Of a DNA stretch of 64,000 nt, positions 48,973 through 58,897 are shown one piece after another. The notes under the pieces were generated by a model. It saw only the letters and a program-made list of their open reading frames with translations. It was not told the origin of the DNA and ran no database searches. The translations under genes were made by a program, and so were the position numbers. Source of the stretch: Metasolibacillus meyeri. Lineage in GTDB: Bacteria > Bacillota > Bacilli > Bacillales_A > Planococcaceae. The stretch spans positions 37,285-101,284 of the forward strand of contig NZ_PYWN01000038.1 of assembly GCF_003049505.1 (NCBI RefSeq), given 5' to 3'. Position 1 is the stretch's first letter, and each line of letters begins with the position of its first letter.

Positions 48973-49449
48973 TTAATGCTGCAACGCTCGCTTTGCTTTA
49001 CGGTATTCCCTACGCTTCGGTGCAGTTTCGAATAGGCGCTTTTCGGTTTCTGTTTCTGGATAAACGGTTGGCACCTCTCTTGGCTTGCCTTCAGCATCAA
49101 TCGCTACCATCGTAACGAAAGATTCCGTTGTTAAACGCTCCTCACGTGTTTTTATATTACGCGTTACAACACGCACATAAATTTCCATCGAAGTGCGCCC
49201 TGTCGATGTCACAATGCCTTCTAACTCTAATACATCACCTACATACGCAGGAGAAACAAAATCAACTGAGTCGATTGAGGCTGTGACAACATCTCCTTTC
49301 GCATGTGTCATCGCTACAATCGCTGCAATTTCATCAATATAAGCTAATACGCGTCCACCAAAGATAGACCCATGATGATTCGTATCTGGCGGAAGCACAA
49401 GACGTGTTTGAATTGTACGTGAATAACTCATTGGCATAGCATTTCCCAT
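48973..49449 (-). CDS. Acyl-CoA thioesterase, hotdog fold
   Basis: A 158-residue YciA/YkhA-type thioesterase that hydrolyses acyl-CoA. The motif PPDTNHHGSIFGGRVLAYID (residues 20-39) with the catalytic Asp-Asn region and the ASIDSVDFVSPA strand are family hallmarks. GGAG lies 7 nt before the ATG. Substrate length cannot be told. Confidence 0.92.
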   Translation of the reverse strand: MGNAMPMSYSRTIQTRLVLPPDTNHHGSIFGGRVLAYIDEIAAIVAMTHAKGDVVTASIDSVDFVSPAYVGDVLELEGIVTSTGRTSMEIYVRVVTRNIKTREERLTTESFVTMVAIDAEGKPREVPTVYPETETEKRLFETAPKRREYRKAKRALQH

Positions 49450-49528
49450 ATTTAATCTCCTTTAAGAGCAATTTTCTCTTATATGTTACATGCCAGTTCG
49501 AGGAAATTCAAATGTTTTACGATGAATA

Positions 49529-49558
49529 AGACCGATTCGCCTTGCGAATCGGTCTTTC
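49529..49558 (-). terminator. Terminator after the DUF779 gene
   Basis: AGACCGATTCGC and GCGAATCGGTCT arms with a 4-nt loop, perfect, with T-rich sides in both directions. Confidence 0.85.
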
Positions 49559-49560
49559 AT

Positions 49561-49926
49561 TTAATGCTCCATATTCAATTGCTGCTGTTCTTCTGGTGTA
49601 AAAACACGCGACCTTGTTAAAAAGCGCTTGCCTTCTACACCTTCTAAGGAAAACATACCGCCTCGTCCATCAACCACATCAATAATGAGCTGTGTGTGCT
49701 TCCAATACTCAAACTGATTTTTGTGTATATAAAATGGTGCGCCACCAATCTCACCAAGTAGTATATCTTGATCTCCTAAAAACAAATCGCCTTGTGGGTA
49801 GCACATTGGTGAAGAACCATCACAGCAGCCCCCTGATTGATGAAACATAATAGGTCCATGACGTTCAGCCAACAAATGAATTAAATCGAGTGTTGCGTCT
49901 GTAGCGATTACACGCTCAACCATCAT
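49561..49926 (-). CDS. DUF779 protein, aldehyde dehydrogenase partner
   Basis: A 121-residue protein with SGGCCDGSSPMCYP (residues 31-44), the Cys-rich metal-binding-like motif of DUF779. The family is nearly always next to an acetaldehyde-type dehydrogenase, as here (62 nt after it, same strand). It may assist the enzyme; its exact role is not settled. Confidence 0.88.
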   Translation of the reverse strand: MMVERVIATDATLDLIHLLAERHGPIMFHQSGGCCDGSSPMCYPQGDLFLGDQDILLGEIGGAPFYIHKNQFEYWKHTQLIIDVVDGRGGMFSLEGVEGKRFLTRSRVFTPEEQQQLNMEH

Positions 49927-49988
49927 TTAGCACCTCGCTTCATTAACAACGAATGGACCATCAGCCCACTCATTGAATTTTCATTTAA

Positions 49989-51509
49989 TCAGAAGAAGCC
50001 TGCTCGATTCGGGTCATAGCTCACTAATAAGTTTTTCGTTTGCTGATAGTGGCTTAACATCATCTTATGGTTTTCTCGACCGATACCTGACATTTTATAT
50101 CCACCAAATGCCGCGTGGGCTGGGTATTGGTGATAACAATTTGTCCAAACACGTCCAGCTTGAATGCCGCGACCGAAACGATATGCTGTATTCATATCGC
50201 GTGTCCAAATACCTGAACCTAAGCCATATAATGTGTCATTCGCAATTTCCAAAGCCTCTTCCTTCGTTTTAAACGTTGTGACAGCTACAACAGGTCCAAA
50301 AATCTCCTCTTGGAAAATACGCATTTTGTTATCGCCTTTGAAAACAGTCGGTTGAATATAATAACCGTCTGCAAAATCAGCCTCTAATTGATTGCGTGCG
50401 CCACCAACTAGACACTCCGCCCCTTCTTGTTTCCCAATATCTAAGTAAGAAAGAATTTTTTCCATTTGCTCTGTAGAGGCTTGTGCACCCATCATCGTAT
50501 TCGGATCAAGTGGATTACCCGTTTTAATCGCCTCTACACGCTTCAATACGCGCTCCATAAACGGCTCATAAATCGATTCTTGAATCAATGCACGCGAAGG
50601 ACATGTACATACTTCCCCTTGGTTTAATGCGAACATGACAAAGCCTTCTACCGCTTTATCTAAAAACTCATCATCCTGTGCCATAATATCCTCAAAGAAA
50701 ATATTTGGCGATTTGCCACCTAACTCTAACGTTACAGGGATGATACTTTGTGATGCATATTGCATAATTAAACGTCCTGTTGTTGTTTCACCCGTAAAGG
50801 CAATTTTACCAATACGTGAGCTTGATGCAAGTGGTTTACCTGCTTCTAAACCGAAACCGTTTACAATATTCAATACACCTGGTGGTAATAAATCTTCAAT
50901 TAACTCTATCAATACTAAAATAGATACAGGCGTTTGCTCCGCTGGCTTTAATACAACACAGTTTCCTGCTGCAAGTGCAGGTGCAAGCTTCCATGTTGCC
51001 ATTAAAATAGGGAAGTTCCAAGGGATAATTTGTCCTACAACCCCGATCGGCTCATGGAAGTGATAAGCTACTGTATTATTATCAAGTTGACTTAATGAAC
51101 CTTCCTGCGCACGAATAACCCCCGCAAAATAACGGAAATGGTCAATCGCTAACGGAATATCTGCATTTAACGTTTCGCGTACCGCTTTCCCATTCTCCCA
51201 AGTTTCAGCTACCGCTAACATTTCAAGGTTCGCCTCTATACGATCTGCAATTTTTAATAAAATATTACTGCGCTCTGTTGCTGATGTGCTTCCCCATGCT
51301 TCTTTCGCTGCATGTGCTGCGTCAAGTGCGAGCTCAATATCCTCCTCTGTAGAGCGTGCCACCTGTGTGAACACTTGCCCTGTTACAGGCGTTGGATTAT
51401 CAAAATACTGTCCTTTTGTAGGCGGTGTCCATTTACCTCCAATATAGTTGTCATAACGCTCCTTAAAATGAATCAATGCGCCTTCTGTGTTTGGAAATGC
51501 ATATACCAT
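49989..51509 (-). CDS. NAD-dependent aldehyde dehydrogenase (ExaC/AcoD-like)
   Basis: A 506-residue aldehyde dehydrogenase, probably for acetaldehyde. The NAD-binding [20 protein letters not shown] (about 157-176), active-site Glu in LELGGKSPN (about 262-270) and catalytic Cys in [12 protein letters not shown] (about 301) are intact. The C-terminal [15 protein letters not shown] and the DUF779 partner point to the ExaC/AcoD group. It is divergent from rluF. Confidence 0.94.
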   Translation of the reverse strand: MVYAFPNTEGALIHFKERYDNYIGGKWTPPTKGQYFDNPTPVTGQVFTQVARSTEEDIELALDAAHAAKEAWGSTSATERSNILLKIADRIEANLEMLAVAETWENGKAVRETLNADIPLAIDHFRYFAGVIRAQEGSLSQLDNNTVAYHFHEPIGVVGQIIPWNFPILMATWKLAPALAAGNCVVLKPAEQTPVSILVLIELIEDLLPPGVLNIVNGFGLEAGKPLASSSRIGKIAFTGETTTGRLIMQYASQSIIPVTLELGGKSPNIFFEDIMAQDDEFLDKAVEGFVMFALNQGEVCTCPSRALIQESIYEPFMERVLKRVEAIKTGNPLDPNTMMGAQASTEQMEKILSYLDIGKQEGAECLVGGARNQLEADFADGYYIQPTVFKGDNKMRIFQEEIFGPVVAVTTFKTKEEALEIANDTLYGLGSGIWTRDMNTAYRFGRGIQAGRVWTNCYHQYPAHAAFGGYKMSGIGRENHKMMLSHYQQTKNLLVSYDPNRAGFF

Positions 51510-51761
51510 TCAATTCTCTCCTCTTCGTTATGAATATTAGAACGTACCCTATATGCTATGCTGTAGCCTATGTTAGTAGAAAGGTAGTCTTATATACCAT
51601 TTTGTCAGAAAAGGTTGAATATTTCAATTTTTATATCTCCAAATCTCTAACTTCCATTCCCTATATTTCCAACAAGAAAACTTTATATTAAGCATCCATG
51701 ATTCCTTATTGCATACTAAATATTGTATACTTACATTATTCAAATTAAAGGATGATAAACT

Positions 51762-52463
51762 ATGCGTATTAATAAATTTCTAGCAGAAACAGGTGCGGTG
51801 TCACGACGTGGTGCAGATAAATGGATTGAAGAAGGTCGAATTACAATCAATGGTGAGCTCGCTACAATCGGCAGCAAGGTACAGGAGGGCGACATCGTCT
51901 GTGTAGATGGTCAGCCAGTTTCAAGGGAAGAGCAGCTTGTTTACATTGCACTCAACAAACCAGTTGGCATTACAAGTACAACTGAAAAGCATGTTAAAGA
52001 CAATGTTGTCGATTTCGTCAATCACCCTTTGCGTATTTTCCATATTGGGCGTTTAGACAAAGATTCCGAAGGTTTATTATTGTTGACGAACGATGGTGAT
52101 ATCGTCAATGAAATTTTACGTGCTGAGCACCATCATGAAAAGGAATATGTCGTGCAAGTTGATAAACCGATTACCGACAAATTTCTGCAAAAAATGGCAT
52201 CTGGTGTCGATATTTTAGATACAACGACATTACCTTGTCGTGTTGAAAAAGTATCGAACAATGTATTTAAAATTATTTTAGAACAAGGCTTAAATCGCCA
52301 AATTCGTCGCATGTGCTCAGCGCTTGGCTACTCTGTTAAACGACTACAGCGCATTCGCATTATGAATATTCACTTAGGCAACTTAAAAGTTGGACAGTGG
52401 CGCGATTTAACAGAGCAAGAGCGAAAGGAATTATTCAAAAATCTTAACTACAAACAATCGTAG
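51762..52463 (+). CDS. rluF: 23S rRNA pseudouridine synthase RluF-like
   Basis: A 233-residue RsuA-family synthase. An S4 RNA-binding domain (MRINKFLAETGAVSRRGADK) precedes the catalytic GRLDKDSEGLLLLTNDG, whose first Asp is catalytic, and the RQIRRMCSALGY motif. The RluF versus RluB/RsuA choice rests on TDRLKDNVVDFVNHP-like middle sequence and the short size and is less sure than the family. A possible promoter is TTGCAT, 17 nt, TACATT near 51704-51733. Confidence 0.88.
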   Translation: MRINKFLAETGAVSRRGADKWIEEGRITINGELATIGSKVQEGDIVCVDGQPVSREEQLVYIALNKPVGITSTTEKHVKDNVVDFVNHPLRIFHIGRLDKDSEGLLLLTNDGDIVNEILRAEHHHEKEYVVQVDKPITDKFLQKMASGVDILDTTTLPCRVEKVSNNVFKIILEQGLNRQIRRMCSALGYSVKRLQRIRIMNIHLGNLKVGQWRDLTEQERKELFKNLNYKQS

Positions 52464-52486
52464 CACGAGTCAAGGGGGATCGAGAC

Positions 52487-53206
52487 ATGCTCACAATTCA
52501 ACCAACAACTTTACTAACAGGTGCCCGTATAAGCGGTGACTATTGGGACTTAGATCAGCTCGTAAATGCAATTTACCAAATTACAGGTGATGAAAAGCGC
52601 TACTATGATTATCAAGGCTCTTGGGATCGCATTTTGAATGTTTGTTATAAGCTGCGTCAAGCAACTAAGGGCGAGCACCATATCGACTACATCGCAAACG
52701 GCATTAATCGTGGCATCCAAATAAAGCAAAAAAAGATGATGCCTGAAAAAAATATATATTTTGGTGTTGATATTTTATGGCCAGAATTGCTCTTCACAAC
52801 CATTGCCTTAAACGATTTTATCCGTTTACATCAGGAATTAATTGATGACTCACCATGGAATCAGCATATTGCAACAGTACGTAACTTCCAAGCACTCGTT
52901 ATAGATAATTTGTATGAATTAATTGGCGAGGAGCATTACGCTATTTTCCTACATGTGTTAAATGAAAAAGTGGCTGCCTACTTCCGTTACGCTACACAAT
53001 ATGTCGATGTACTTAATATCGAATACTTATCCTTATCAAAAGAAGAACGAGCTGCACACCTTTCTGCCTTTGCCATCCGTTTAGTGGTTGAAGGTGAGGA
53101 TTACAACTTATTATTAGATCAACTTATGCAGGCAGCTAAAGAAACAAAACATGCGTTGCACGACCTACAAATCTCATTGAAATATCCTGAGTTTATTGAT
53201 TGGTAA
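52487..53206 (+). CDS. Conserved hypothetical protein
   Basis: A 239-residue soluble, acidic, helix-rich protein, 23 nt after rluF on the same strand. It begins MLTIQPTTLLTGARISGDYW and has a GVDILWPELLFT stretch. No motif I can tie to a reaction. I recall similar uncharacterised proteins in Bacillales (DUF6904-like), but this name is tentative. Confidence 0.7.
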   Translation: MLTIQPTTLLTGARISGDYWDLDQLVNAIYQITGDEKRYYDYQGSWDRILNVCYKLRQATKGEHHIDYIANGINRGIQIKQKKMMPEKNIYFGVDILWPELLFTTIALNDFIRLHQELIDDSPWNQHIATVRNFQALVIDNLYELIGEEHYAIFLHVLNEKVAAYFRYATQYVDVLNIEYLSLSKEERAAHLSAFAIRLVVEGEDYNLLLDQLMQAAKETKHALHDLQISLKYPEFIDW

Positions 53207-53210
53207 CCTT

Positions 53211-53261
53211 AAAAAGCGCAAACAATCCATTGAAAAAACATGGATTGTTTGCGCTGTTTTT
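53211..53261. terminator. Bidirectional terminator
   Basis: AGCGCAAACAATCCAT and ATGGATTGTTTGCGCT are perfect 16-base arms with A and T runs on the two sides. It serves the plus-strand gene before it and the cupin gene after it. Confidence 0.92.
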
Positions 53262-53273
53262 ATCTGTTAGTCG

Positions 53274-53771
53274 CTATTTCAACTCTGCATAAGCCATCTT
53301 GCGAATAACTGCTTCATGCTGCGGATAATCTGCTACTAGCTCACTCTGTGTAAACAATTCAAAATCAGCGAAATCAAAGCCTGGTGCCACCATACAGCCA
53401 ACTAAGCTAAATGTGTCTGCATCATCAACTGATGAACCAAAAATAGTATACTTCGGTACTAGAATTTGTGGCACTTCCCCTGCCGCAATATTTATGCCTA
53501 GTTTCTTTGCTTCATATGTACCATCTGGATGAATCATATGTACAGTTAACGGACTCCCGACATGATAATACCATAATTCGTCTGACTGTAAACGATGAAG
53601 ATGCGAAATATCCTGTGAACGTAATAAAAAATAAATACTTGTGTAGATTGGTCGTAAAACATCGCGCGTTGCCATTTCCTCATTAGCTCGGAAACTCGAC
53701 TTATAATAACCACCCTCTGGATGTTTGTCTAACTGTAATTGCTCAATATAAAACTGTGCTGACTGTGTCAT
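53274..53771 (-). CDS. Cupin protein, DUF985 family
   Basis: A 165-residue single-domain cupin with ATG at 53771 and AGGAG 9 nt upstream. The typical LDKHPEGGYYKSSFR (about 13-27), HRLQSDELWYYHVG and LVGCMVAPGFDFADFEL are present. The molecular role of DUF985 proteins is uncertain. Confidence 0.85.
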   Translation of the reverse strand: MTQSAQFYIEQLQLDKHPEGGYYKSSFRANEEMATRDVLRPIYTSIYFLLRSQDISHLHRLQSDELWYYHVGSPLTVHMIHPDGTYEAKKLGINIAAGEVPQILVPKYTIFGSSVDDADTFSLVGCMVAPGFDFADFELFTQSELVADYPQHEAVIRKMAYAELK

Positions 53772-53802
53772 ATACAATCACTCCTCTCTTGTCTACATTA
53801 AC

Positions 53803-53839
53803 AAAAAAGAGCCATCTTGCCAAAATGCAAGACAACTCC
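53803..53839 (-). terminator. Terminator of the liv operon
   Basis: GAGTTGTCTTGC and GCAAGATGGCTC arms, two mismatches, with TTTTTTG after it on the minus strand, 6 nt past livF. Confidence 0.85.
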
Positions 53840-53845
53840 TTTATT

Positions 53846-54553
53846 CTATAAACCGCCAAGATAAGCCGCTTTGACCTCATCGCTCTCTTGTAGCTCTTTC
53901 GCTGAGCCAGATAAGACAATTTTACCCGTTTCTAATACGTATGCTCGATGTGCAACAGACAATGCCATATGAGCATTTTGCTCAACTAGTAACACCGTCA
54001 CACCTTCTTTATTGACCATTTCAATAATATTGAAAATGTTTTTTACCATTAGAGGTGCAAGACCCATTGATGGCTCATCCATTAAAATTAACTTTGGCTT
54101 GGCCATTAATGCGCGTCCCATTGCTAGCATCTGCTGTTCGCCACCTGATAATGTACCAGACAGTTGCTTATGGCGCTCAAAAAGACGTGGGAATAGCTCA
54201 TAGACATGCGCCATATCTTTTTTTATACCCTCTCGATCTTTACGTAAATAGGCACCGAGCTCTAAATTTTCCTCTACCGTCATGTTAGAAAATACACGAC
54301 GCCCCTCTGGTACATGAGAAATACCAGCCTTTACGATGGACTGTGCTGCCTTGCCATCAATTGCTGAGCCTAAATATTCGACAGAGCCTTTCTTTGGTTT
54401 AAGCAAACCTGATATCGTTTTGAGCAACGTACTTTTTCCTGCACCATTCGCTCCAATTAACGTTACAATCTCACCCTCATTTACCTCTAAGGAGATGCCC
54501 TTTAATGCTTGGATATTCCCATAGTACACGTCAATATCATTTACTTTCAGCAT
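53846..54553 (-). CDS. livF: Branched-chain amino acid ABC transporter ATPase LivF
   Basis: A 235-residue ATPase with Walker A GANGAGKST (about 33-41), signature LSGGEQQ, Walker B LILMDEPS and H-loop region LVEQNAHMALS, the last typical of LivF. It overlaps livG by one base. It drives uptake of Leu, Ile, Val or related amino acids with LivG, LivH, LivM and the lipoprotein. Confidence 0.95.
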   Translation of the reverse strand: MLKVNDIDVYYGNIQALKGISLEVNEGEIVTLIGANGAGKSTLLKTISGLLKPKKGSVEYLGSAIDGKAAQSIVKAGISHVPEGRRVFSNMTVEENLELGAYLRKDREGIKKDMAHVYELFPRLFERHKQLSGTLSGGEQQMLAMGRALMAKPKLILMDEPSMGLAPLMVKNIFNIIEMVNKEGVTVLLVEQNAHMALSVAHRAYVLETGKIVLSGSAKELQESDEVKAAYLGGL

Positions 54554-55326
54554 TATTCCGTTACCTCCTCTCCTAAATACGCCTCAATAACCTTTGGATT
54601 TGAACGAATTTCCTCTGGTGACCCTTCAGCAATTAACTGACCATGGTCAAGCACATAAATTCGCTCACAAATTCCCATAACTAAACTCATATCATGCTCA
54701 ATTAATAAAATAGTTAAATTAAATTCTTTACGAATAAATGCAATAAGATCCATTAATTCTTTCGTTTCCTGCGGATTCATCCCAGCTGCTGGCTCATCTA
54801 ACAGCAAGAGCTGTGGGCCCGCTGCAAGCGCACGTGCGATTTCTAAGCGACGTTGCATCCCATACGGTAAGTTTTTCGATAGCTCATCCTTATATACATC
54901 TAAGCCGAAAATCTTTAAAAATGCGAGCGATGCCTCCTCCATTTTGGCCTCACCTGAAAAATGCTTTGGCAGGCGGAAAATAGAAGATAAAATATTATGA
55001 TTTGCTAAAGAGTGATTCGCTACTTTTACATTATCTAGTACTGATAACTCTTTAAATAAACGAATATTTTGGAAAGTACGGCTAATACCGCCACGCGTCA
55101 CTTTATACGGGTCGAGCCCTTGGATTTGCTTGCCAGCAAATGTAATGGTACCTTCTGTTGGCGCATACACCCCTGTCAACATATTAAAGGTCGTTGTTTT
55201 GCCTGCACCATTCGGTCCAATTAAACCAATAAGCTCCCCTTGGCTCATATACATATCCACGTTTTGTACAGCCTTTAAACCGCCAAATTGAATGCCTAAA
55301 CCATCTACTTTAAGAAGTGTACTCAT
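54553..55326 (-). CDS. livG: Branched-chain amino acid ABC transporter ATPase LivG
   Basis: A 257-residue ATPase with Walker A GPNGAGKTT, Walker B LLLLDEPAAGMNP and the LivG-type ILLIEHDMSLVMG. The signature motif is diverged (LPYGMQRR in place of LSGGQ), as is common in LivG. It overlaps livM by 4 nt (ATGA). Confidence 0.95.
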   Translation of the reverse strand: MSTLLKVDGLGIQFGGLKAVQNVDMYMSQGELIGLIGPNGAGKTTTFNMLTGVYAPTEGTITFAGKQIQGLDPYKVTRGGISRTFQNIRLFKELSVLDNVKVANHSLANHNILSSIFRLPKHFSGEAKMEEASLAFLKIFGLDVYKDELSKNLPYGMQRRLEIARALAAGPQLLLLDEPAAGMNPQETKELMDLIAFIRKEFNLTILLIEHDMSLVMGICERIYVLDHGQLIAEGSPEEIRSNPKVIEAYLGEEVTE

Positions 55327-56261
55327 ACCTTCGTACCTCCTTTTTTACCGAACTTGAATAAGTCTGTAATTTCCTTTGTTCCCATTAAACCTTTTGGTCG
55401 ATATAGCATAACTAAAATTAATACAAGCGAATAAATAATCATACGTGTTTCAGGAAACGCCTGTAAATATGTCGAAACGAATGTTAAGAAAACGGCTGCC
55501 AAGACTGCACCCGACAGACTGCCTAATCCACCAAGTACAACTAAAATTAAAATATCAAATGATTTTAAGAAGCCAAATGCTGTTGGCTGAATAATGTAGA
55601 AGTTATGCGCATATATTGCACCTGCTATCCCTGCAAAGAACGAACCAATGGCAAATGCCGCTACTTTATAATAAGTTGTATTAATCCCCATCGCATCCGC
55701 AGCAATCTCATCTTCACGAATCGAAATACAGGCACGACCGTGACGGGAATTTGTAAAGTTAGAAATGACGATAATCGTAATCACAACACCTATAAACGCA
55801 TAAGTCCAAGTAGATTGATGTGTTACTTGCATGCCAGCTGCCCCGCCGACATAATCAATATTTAAAAAGATAATACGTATAATTTCCGCAAATCCAAGTG
55901 TAGCAATCGCCAAATAGTCTCCTCTTAAACGTAAAGTTGGAATACCAACTAGTAGTCCTGCTAACATCGCAACAAGCGCACCAGCTAAAATGGCCATCGA
56001 AAATGGCATGCCTAGCTTCATTGTGAAAATAGCTGATATATAGGCACCCACTGCTAAAAATCCTGCGTGTCCAATCGAAAACTGTCCTGTTACTCCAATG
56101 ACAAGATGCAAGCTAACTGCTAACATGACATTAATACACATCGTAATGAGCATATTTTGATAATAAGAGTTGACCATGCCAGAAGAAATGAGAGTTTGCA
56201 CGACTATATAAATCACCAGCGCTATGATTGCATAGCCCCAAAAGATTTTAGACTTTTTCAT
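55323..56261 (-). CDS. livM: Branched-chain amino acid ABC permease LivM
   Basis: A permease of about 312 residues with 8-10 membrane spans. GAYISAIFTM and RLRGDYLAIATLGFAEIIRI are LivM marks. ATG at 56261 with AGGTGAG upstream is preferred to GTG at 56267. It ends in a cytosolic tail before livG. Confidence 0.94.
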   Translation of the reverse strand: MKKSKIFWGYAIIALVIYIVVQTLISSGMVNSYYQNMLITMCINVMLAVSLHLVIGVTGQFSIGHAGFLAVGAYISAIFTMKLGMPFSMAILAGALVAMLAGLLVGIPTLRLRGDYLAIATLGFAEIIRIIFLNIDYVGGAAGMQVTHQSTWTYAFIGVVITIIVISNFTNSRHGRACISIREDEIAADAMGINTTYYKVAAFAIGSFFAGIAGAIYAHNFYIIQPTAFGFLKSFDILILVVLGGLGSLSGAVLAAVFLTFVSTYLQAFPETRMIIYSLVLILVMLYRPKGLMGTKEITDLFKFGKKGGTKV

Positions 56262-56271
56262 CCTCACTCAC

Positions 56272-57147
56272 CTACACTTTCTCACGAGCATTTTTACCGA
56301 AAATACCCGATGGTCGTAAAATTAAAATTAAGATTAAAATAACGAATGCTGCTGCGTCACGCCATAACGAGAAGCCTAGTGCACTAACAATTGTTTCAAC
56401 CACGCCAAGTACAAGACCACCAACCATCGCACCTGGAATAATACCAATACCGCCTAGCACGGCTGCAACGAATGCTTTCAAACCTGGTAATACGCCCATT
56501 AACGGTTCAATACGCGTATAGTAAATACCGAAAATAACACCTGCTGCCCCTGCTAACGCTGAGCCAATTGCGAACGTTGCTGAGATTGTATTGTCTACGT
56601 TAATACCCATTAAACGCGCTGCATCTGCATCATGTGAAACAGCACGCATCGCTTTACCAATTTTCGTGCGATGCACAATAAACTGTAACAATAGCATTAA
56701 AAAGATTGAAACGGCTAAAATAAAAATAGATTTTGTATCAATTTGTACACCGAAAATATTTAATGCTGATTTTTCAAAAACTGTTGGATATGCCTCTGGT
56801 GATGCCCCGCGGAAGAAAATAACCGTGTATTCAATTAATAACGATACCCCAATTGCGGTAATTAACGCTGCGATTCGCGTTGCATTACGAAGGCGCTTAT
56901 AAGCGACCCTTTCAATAATAACCCCTATCACCGCACATAAAATCATTGCCATCAATAATGCTGGAATAAAATGCATATCCCATCTAGCTATCGCAAAGAA
57001 TCCTATAAACGCACCAAGCATGAAAACGTCACCATGTGCAAAGTTAATTAACTTAATAATCCCGTAAACCATTGTATAACCAAGAGCAATTAGTGCATAA
57101 ATACTACCGAGTGAAATTCCATTTACAATTTGCTGTATCCATTCCAT
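56272..57147 (-). CDS. livH: Branched-chain amino acid ABC permease LivH
   Basis: A 291-residue permease. The start MEWIQQIVNGISLGSIYALI at 57147 follows AAGGAG by 8 nt; a longer frame to 57183 starts without a site. Eight or more membrane spans and INFAHGDVFMLGA and GINVDNTISATFAIGSALAG-type loops are the LivH marks. Confidence 0.94.
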   Translation of the reverse strand: MEWIQQIVNGISLGSIYALIALGYTMVYGIIKLINFAHGDVFMLGAFIGFFAIARWDMHFIPALLMAMILCAVIGVIIERVAYKRLRNATRIAALITAIGVSLLIEYTVIFFRGASPEAYPTVFEKSALNIFGVQIDTKSIFILAVSIFLMLLLQFIVHRTKIGKAMRAVSHDADAARLMGINVDNTISATFAIGSALAGAAGVIFGIYYTRIEPLMGVLPGLKAFVAAVLGGIGIIPGAMVGGLVLGVVETIVSALGFSLWRDAAAFVILILILILRPSGIFGKNAREKV

Positions 57148-57197
57148 TATCCTCACTCCTTTTACTTTGACATAAATCAACAAATAGACAGTAAAAG

Positions 57198-57236
57198 GGG
57201 CTGTCGGAAAAGCCCAAAATCACTTCCAAACAGCCC
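57198..57236 (-). other. GGCTGT hairpin ahead of livH
   Basis: GGGCTGT and ACAGCCC outer arms with inner GGAA/TTCC pairing, followed by CTTTTACTG on the minus strand. It lies between livK and livH and may lower the level of the permease genes relative to the binding protein. It is one of three similar hairpins in the window. Confidence 0.5.
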
Positions 57237-57353
57237 GAATTCAAGTTTTACTTATTCGTTTTAGACTTTAGTGAGGAGACCTTGAATTCAGTGTTTTAAT
57301 TTCTCTAAAATATGAACACTTTTTCAAATAGCCAACACTCCTAAACACATCAA

Positions 57354-57396
57354 TGGCTGTCTGGAAAGTAGCGCGTTAGCTCACTTTTCAAACAGC
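57354..57396 (-). other. GGCTGT hairpin after livK
   Basis: GGCTGT/ACAGCC with AAAGT/ACTTT continuing the stem (one mismatch) around a GCTAACGCGC loop; no T run follows. It is 20 nt after livK. Confidence 0.5.
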
Positions 57397-57416
57397 CCTC
57401 TCATGTCACTTAACGA

Positions 57417-58634
57417 TTAAGGATTCACTTTAGAGTTGAACACTTGATTGCCGTCTTTGAATTCAAGAACTGTTGCTGATTTAACTGGGTTGTGTTTTTC
57501 ATCTACTGTAAATGTACCTGTCACTAAGCTTAAATCTTTTGTTTCAGCTAGCATATTTTTAATCGCTTCGCCTGTAACATTATCGCCTGCACGTTCAATT
57601 GCATCTTTTAAGTAGTACACAGTGTCATATCCTAAAGCATGGAAGGCATTTGGTGCTTGGTTGTATTTTCCTTTGAATGCCTCTACAAACTTCTGAATTG
57701 TTGCATCTGGATCTTCAGATGAATAGTGATTTGTAATGTACGTATTATTTAATGCATCTTTTCCGGCTAGATCAACTAGCGTTGGAGAATCCCAACCATC
57801 GGCACCCATTAATGGAACTTCTATACCTAGCTCACGAGCTTGCTTAACAATTAAACCTACTTCTTCATAGTAACCTGGAATGAAAATGAAATCTGGACTA
57901 GCTCCTTTAATATTTGTTAATGTTGATTTAAAATCTACATCCTTCGCTACATAGGCTTGTTCAATAACAACCTTACCACCATTTGCTTCGATTGTTTCTT
58001 TAAACGATGCAGCTAAGCCTTTCGCATAGTCAGATGCATTATCAGCATAAATTGCTACTTTTTTTGCACCAAGCTCATTGATGGCAAAGTTCGCCGCTAC
58101 AGTTCCTTGGAATGGATCAATAAAGCATGTACGGAATGCATACTCATTAATTGTGCCATCTGCATTTTCAGTAATATTCGGCGCTGTACCAGAAGCTGTT
58201 ACAACAGGGATTTTATGCTGATTTGCAATTTGCACTGTCGCTACCGTATTTCCTGATGTAGCTGGTCCAATCATTGCTACCACTTTTTCCTGCTCCGCTA
58301 AACGAATCGCAGCCGATGCAGCCTCAGCATTTTCCGATTTATTATCTACTCTGATTAACTCTAGTTTCTTTCCGTTAACACCGCCCGCTGCATTGATTTC
58401 TTCCAACGCTAATGCTGCGCCATCAGCAATCGATAGGCCATAGGTTGCTACTGCACCAGACAGCTCAAGGTTTGCACCAATTTTGATTGTATCACCATCA
58501 GCTGAGTTACCTGATGAACTACCATTTGATGATGAACTTCCTCCCGAATCAGCGCCACACCCTGCCAATGCACCTGCTAAAACTGAAGTTGCTAGAAATA
58601 CGGAAGCAAATTTCTTTAATTTATAATGTTTCAT
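57417..58634 (-). CDS. livK: Branched-chain amino acid binding lipoprotein LivK
   Basis: A 405-residue solute-binding lipoprotein. The start MKHYKLKKFASVF at 58634 follows GAGGGTG. A lipoprotein signal with lipobox LAGC, Cys near residue 26, precedes a Ser/Gly/Asn-rich linker and the type I periplasmic-binding fold (IKIGANLELSGAVATYG, MIGPATSGNT, GADGWDSPTL). It heads the liv operon under a promoter with a CodY-like box. Confidence 0.95.
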   Translation of the reverse strand: MKHYKLKKFASVFLATSVLAGALAGCGADSGGSSSSNGSSSGNSADGDTIKIGANLELSGAVATYGLSIADGAALALEEINAAGGVNGKKLELIRVDNKSENAEAASAAIRLAEQEKVVAMIGPATSGNTVATVQIANQHKIPVVTASGTAPNITENADGTINEYAFRTCFIDPFQGTVAANFAINELGAKKVAIYADNASDYAKGLAASFKETIEANGGKVVIEQAYVAKDVDFKSTLTNIKGASPDFIFIPGYYEEVGLIVKQARELGIEVPLMGADGWDSPTLVDLAGKDALNNTYITNHYSSEDPDATIQKFVEAFKGKYNQAPNAFHALGYDTVYYLKDAIERAGDNVTGEAIKNMLAETKDLSLVTGTFTVDEKHNPVKSATVLEFKDGNQVFNSKVNP

Positions 58635-58674
58635 AATTACAAAACACCCTCTCAATCAATTTTATAATGTTTAG

Positions 58675-58689
58675 TATTTTCAGATAATT
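58675..58689. promoter_or_regulatory. Candidate CodY box
   Basis: TATTTTCAGATAATT matches the CodY consensus AATTTTCWGAAAATT at 13 of 15 positions. It overlaps the livK -10, as expected for repression when branched-chain amino acids are plentiful. Confidence 0.7.
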
Positions 58690-58715
58690 ATACATAAAAC
58701 ATTCGTACTGTTCAA
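58687..58715 (-). promoter_or_regulatory. Promoter of the liv operon
   Basis: TTGAAC (58710-58715) and TATAAT (58687-58692) with a 17-nt spacer on the minus strand. Confidence 0.82.
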
Positions 58716-58897
58716 CATAATTTTAAATGTTCCGAAACATCTATATATACTGAGTATTCAGACATTTGAAGTTATTGCATTTTACTCGATTTTTATTATC
58801 TTGTCTATAATCTTTTAATATTTTCATTTATAATTCATTCAAAGTACACTAGTAAATTACTCCTATGACAGCAACCACTACCATAGAAGCAAATTAA

